NCBI GenBank assembly: GCA_965247585.1
Contig: CBDFHC010000004.1
Location: 496,001 to 560,000, forward strand
DNA length: 64,000 bases
Direction of reading: 5' to 3'
Source of the DNA: CBDFHC01 sp965247585
Lineage (GTDB): Bacteria; Chloroflexota; Dehalococcoidia; Lucifugimonadales; GCA-2712585
Every line of letters starts with the position of its first letter. Positions within the stretch are counted from its first letter, which is position 1. Below the pieces are notes generated by a model. That model saw nothing but the letters and a program-made list of their open reading frames with translations, was not told the origin of the DNA and made no database searches. The translations under genes and the position numbers were made by a program. This document shows, piece after piece, positions 62,306 through 64,000 of the stretch.

Positions 62306-63991
62306 TTGATATTGCGCGGCATCTGGAGCAAGCAACGAGGGGACGCCACGGCGGTGATAATTGCACCGCTGGCGGCTATTGTGCTGGTGGTGGTGGCGGT
62401 GGTGGTGGCACTGTACCTGGGGGGATTTCGGCACGCCAACGAGGAGACCGCCAAATACGTGCCGGAAGATACCCTGGCGTATTTCTCGGTGAACCTGCTG
62501 CCCGGGGTGGACCAGCTCAAGAAGCTGCGGCAGATGATTGAGCGGTACGAGGAGAGCCCGGGATTTCAGGAGAAGCTGGACGAGTGGCTAGACGAGGTGG
62601 AGGAGGAGTCCGGCATTAACGTTATCGAGGAGGTAATCCCCTGGCTGGGCCCGGAGCTTTCGATAGCGCTGGTGAGGCTGAACGGCCTTGAGGACGTACC
62701 GGAGGCGGTGGCGTTCGTGGGGACGCGGGACGCACCGGCGACGGAGGGGATATTACGACGTTCGCTGGAGCAGCAGTCCGAAGAGGAAGGGCTGGAGTTT
62801 GAAGAGAGGAGCTACAAGGGTTTCCCTGTTTTTTTCGACCTTGACGAAGAGGCAGGCCACGTTGCAATCACGGAGAGCTACCTAGTCTTCGCGACGTCGG
62901 GAGAGCTGCTGCGAGCGACGATAGACCAGATGGAGGCGCCTGCAGGGTCGCTGGCGGAGAGCGGTCGGTTCAAGGAGGCGCAGGCCGATGTGCCGGAGGA
63001 GCGGTTCTCGTTCCTTTACGTGGACGTTGAGGGGTTGCTGGACCAGGCTAAGGCCAGCGGCGACCCAGAGGTTGCGGAGGGGTTGGAAACATACAGGGGC
63101 CTACTGCCGGGGACTGTGGCAGCCTCGGCGGCGTACATAGACAGGGGGATGCGGGTGGACGTGACGTACCCGACGCCCGAAGGGATGGAAGTTACCGAGA
63201 CATCGGCCGGGTTGGGGTCCGCTGCGATGCTGCCAGCTGACACGTTCGCACTGTTCTCCGTCTCGGGAATTGGCGATGCGATAAAGAGGCTGACGGGCGG
63301 CGCGGCGGGGATAGTGGCGGGCAGCGAAGGACCGGGGCATTCCACGGAGGAGCTGTTCGAGGCGATTGAACGGGAGACGGGGATTGACCTGCAGGAGGAC
63401 TTGTTCGACTGGATGACCGGGGAGGTGGCGGTGGCGCTGCTGGCATCGTCGTTTGTCACAGAGCCGGGGGAGGACATACCGCTGATTCACGTAGTGGGGC
63501 TGCTTCAGTTTAATGTTCTGGCAGACGCCCAGGCGGGGGTGGAGACGATTGTGGGGCTGATTGAGGCAGAGGGGATTGAGCTGGAAGCAAGGGATGTTGG
63601 CGGGAAGGCAGCCAGGGTGCTGAACTTAAGCGGGACCGAGGCGGCGGGCTACACGCCGGGGTACCTGTTCGTTGGGGAGTACGTGGTGGTGGGGAGCACC
63701 GAACAGGCGTTGGAGTCGGTGGTTCAGACCGGGGCCGGGAGCGAAGCGTCACTGGCGCAGGAAGCGGAGTTCCGCCGGCTGATGGAGCTGACCCCGGGAG
63801 AGAGTGACAGCCTGATTTACGTTAACGTGAGGGGGCTGATGGACGCGGCGGTGGCAGCGTTTCCGGAAGAGGACACCGAGGAGTATCGGTCGGACGTATT
63901 GCCGTTTGTAGGGCCTTTGCGGGCGTTCCTGCTCACCGGGCGGTCAGACGAAGAGAGGACTTCGGTCACGATGATTCTGACGATTGATTAG
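62306..63991 (+). CDS. DUF3352 family membrane-anchored protein
   Basis: A protein of about 561 residues. TTG 62306 has GAGGAGA 7 bases upstream and gives MILRGIWSKQRGD followed by one TM helix (AVIIAPLAAIVLVVVAVVVALYL); the rest is predicted outside the membrane. It then has repeated segments typical of DUF3352: KYVPEDTLAYFSVNLLPG, VIPWLGPELSIAL, MLPADTFALFSVSG, LFDWMTGEVAVAL and GYLFVGEYVVVGSTEQAL, suggesting two homologous halves. The function is unknown. It is divergent from the rhodanese gene, with 131 bp between the starts. Confidence 0.82.
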   Translation: MILRGIWSKQRGDATAVIIAPLAAIVLVVVAVVVALYLGGFRHANEETAKYVPEDTLAYFSVNLLPGVDQLKKLRQMIERYEESPGFQEKLDEWLDEVEEESGINVIEEVIPWLGPELSIALVRLNGLEDVPEAVAFVGTRDAPATEGILRRSLEQQSEEEGLEFEERSYKGFPVFFDLDEEAGHVAITESYLVFATSGELLRATIDQMEAPAGSLAESGRFKEAQADVPEERFSFLYVDVEGLLDQAKASGDPEVAEGLETYRGLLPGTVAASAAYIDRGMRVDVTYPTPEGMEVTETSAGLGSAAMLPADTFALFSVSGIGDAIKRLTGGAAGIVAGSEGPGHSTEELFEAIERETGIDLQEDLFDWMTGEVAVALLASSFVTEPGEDIPLIHVVGLLQFNVLADAQAGVETIVGLIEAEGIELEARDVGGKAARVLNLSGTEAAGYTPGYLFVGEYVVVGSTEQALESVVQTGAGSEASLAQEAEFRRLMELTPGESDSLIYVNVRGLMDAAVAAFPEEDTEEYRSDVLPFVGPLRAFLLTGRSDEERTSVTMILTID

Positions 63992-64000
63992 GGATTTCGC

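Overview
The window is high-GC bacterial DNA, about 60 percent or more by eye. Its gene content suggests an uncultured Chloroflexota of the Dehalococcoidia/SAR202 type. This placement is an inference from four things: an 11-subunit Nuo operon without NuoE/F/G, a giant glycosyltransferase-DUF2298 membrane protein, a GerW-DUF2953 pair, and paralogous Rieske oxygenases among degradative enzymes. No rRNA is present to confirm it.

Layout. 1-4.6 kb: a biotin-dependent acyl-CoA carboxylase (carboxyltransferase cut by the window edge, then biotin carboxylase-BCCP), split by an IS630-type element. 4.9-9.9 kb: an aromatic-degradation-like cluster with a cis-diol dehydrogenase-like SDR, two Rieske dioxygenase alpha subunits, one beta subunit and a two-domain dimeric alpha/beta-barrel protein. 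10-12.6 kb: tRNA-Leu(CAA), ychF and a DUF1177 gene. 12.7-13.9 kb: a second, apparently identical IS630 copy. 14-24 kb: GMC oxidoreductase, a frameshifted gamma-glutamyltranspeptidase, NHL-repeat protein, threonine synthase-like enzyme, MFS transporter and amidohydrolase, separated by long repeat-filled gaps that include a four-unit 242-bp tandem array. 25-33 kb: a visibly less GC-rich island with a radical-SAM-like protein lacking its cluster cysteines, three methyltransferases, two different nucleotidyltransferases and a PLP enzyme; two copies of a 368-bp noncoding element with a built-in promoter sit at its transcription-unit starts. 33-43 kb: M24 peptidase homologue, small proteins, the 1604-residue membrane protein, nitronate monooxygenase and an IS1380-like remnant. 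43.9-48.9 kb: gap, a HEPN/MNT pair, eno, a TIGR00725 protein and a gerW-DUF2953 operon. 49.2-59.4 kb: nuoABC-x-DHIJKLMN on the minus strand. 59.7-64 kb: a DNRLRE-type lipoprotein, a rhodanese whose catalytic codon is an in-frame TGA, and a DUF3352 protein.

The strongest candidates for something new are: (1) the rhodanese at 61344-62174, where TGA stands exactly at the catalytic cysteine, is followed by a perfect short stem-loop at SECIS-like spacing, and the family's C-terminus continues in frame (probable selenoprotein); (2) the 25-33 kb island, which looks like a pathway for a CDP-activated, possibly N-methylated amino-alcohol phosphate headgroup, with duplicated promoter/leader elements; and (3) the radical-SAM-like protein whose three cysteines have become Asp, Asn and Glu with spacing preserved.

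Most gaps longer than about 100 bp contain pieces of one mosaic family of dispersed repeats, so the genome appears heavily colonised by non-autonomous repeats. Three promoters close to the sigma-70 consensus can be read for the degradative genes and one for the nuo operon.
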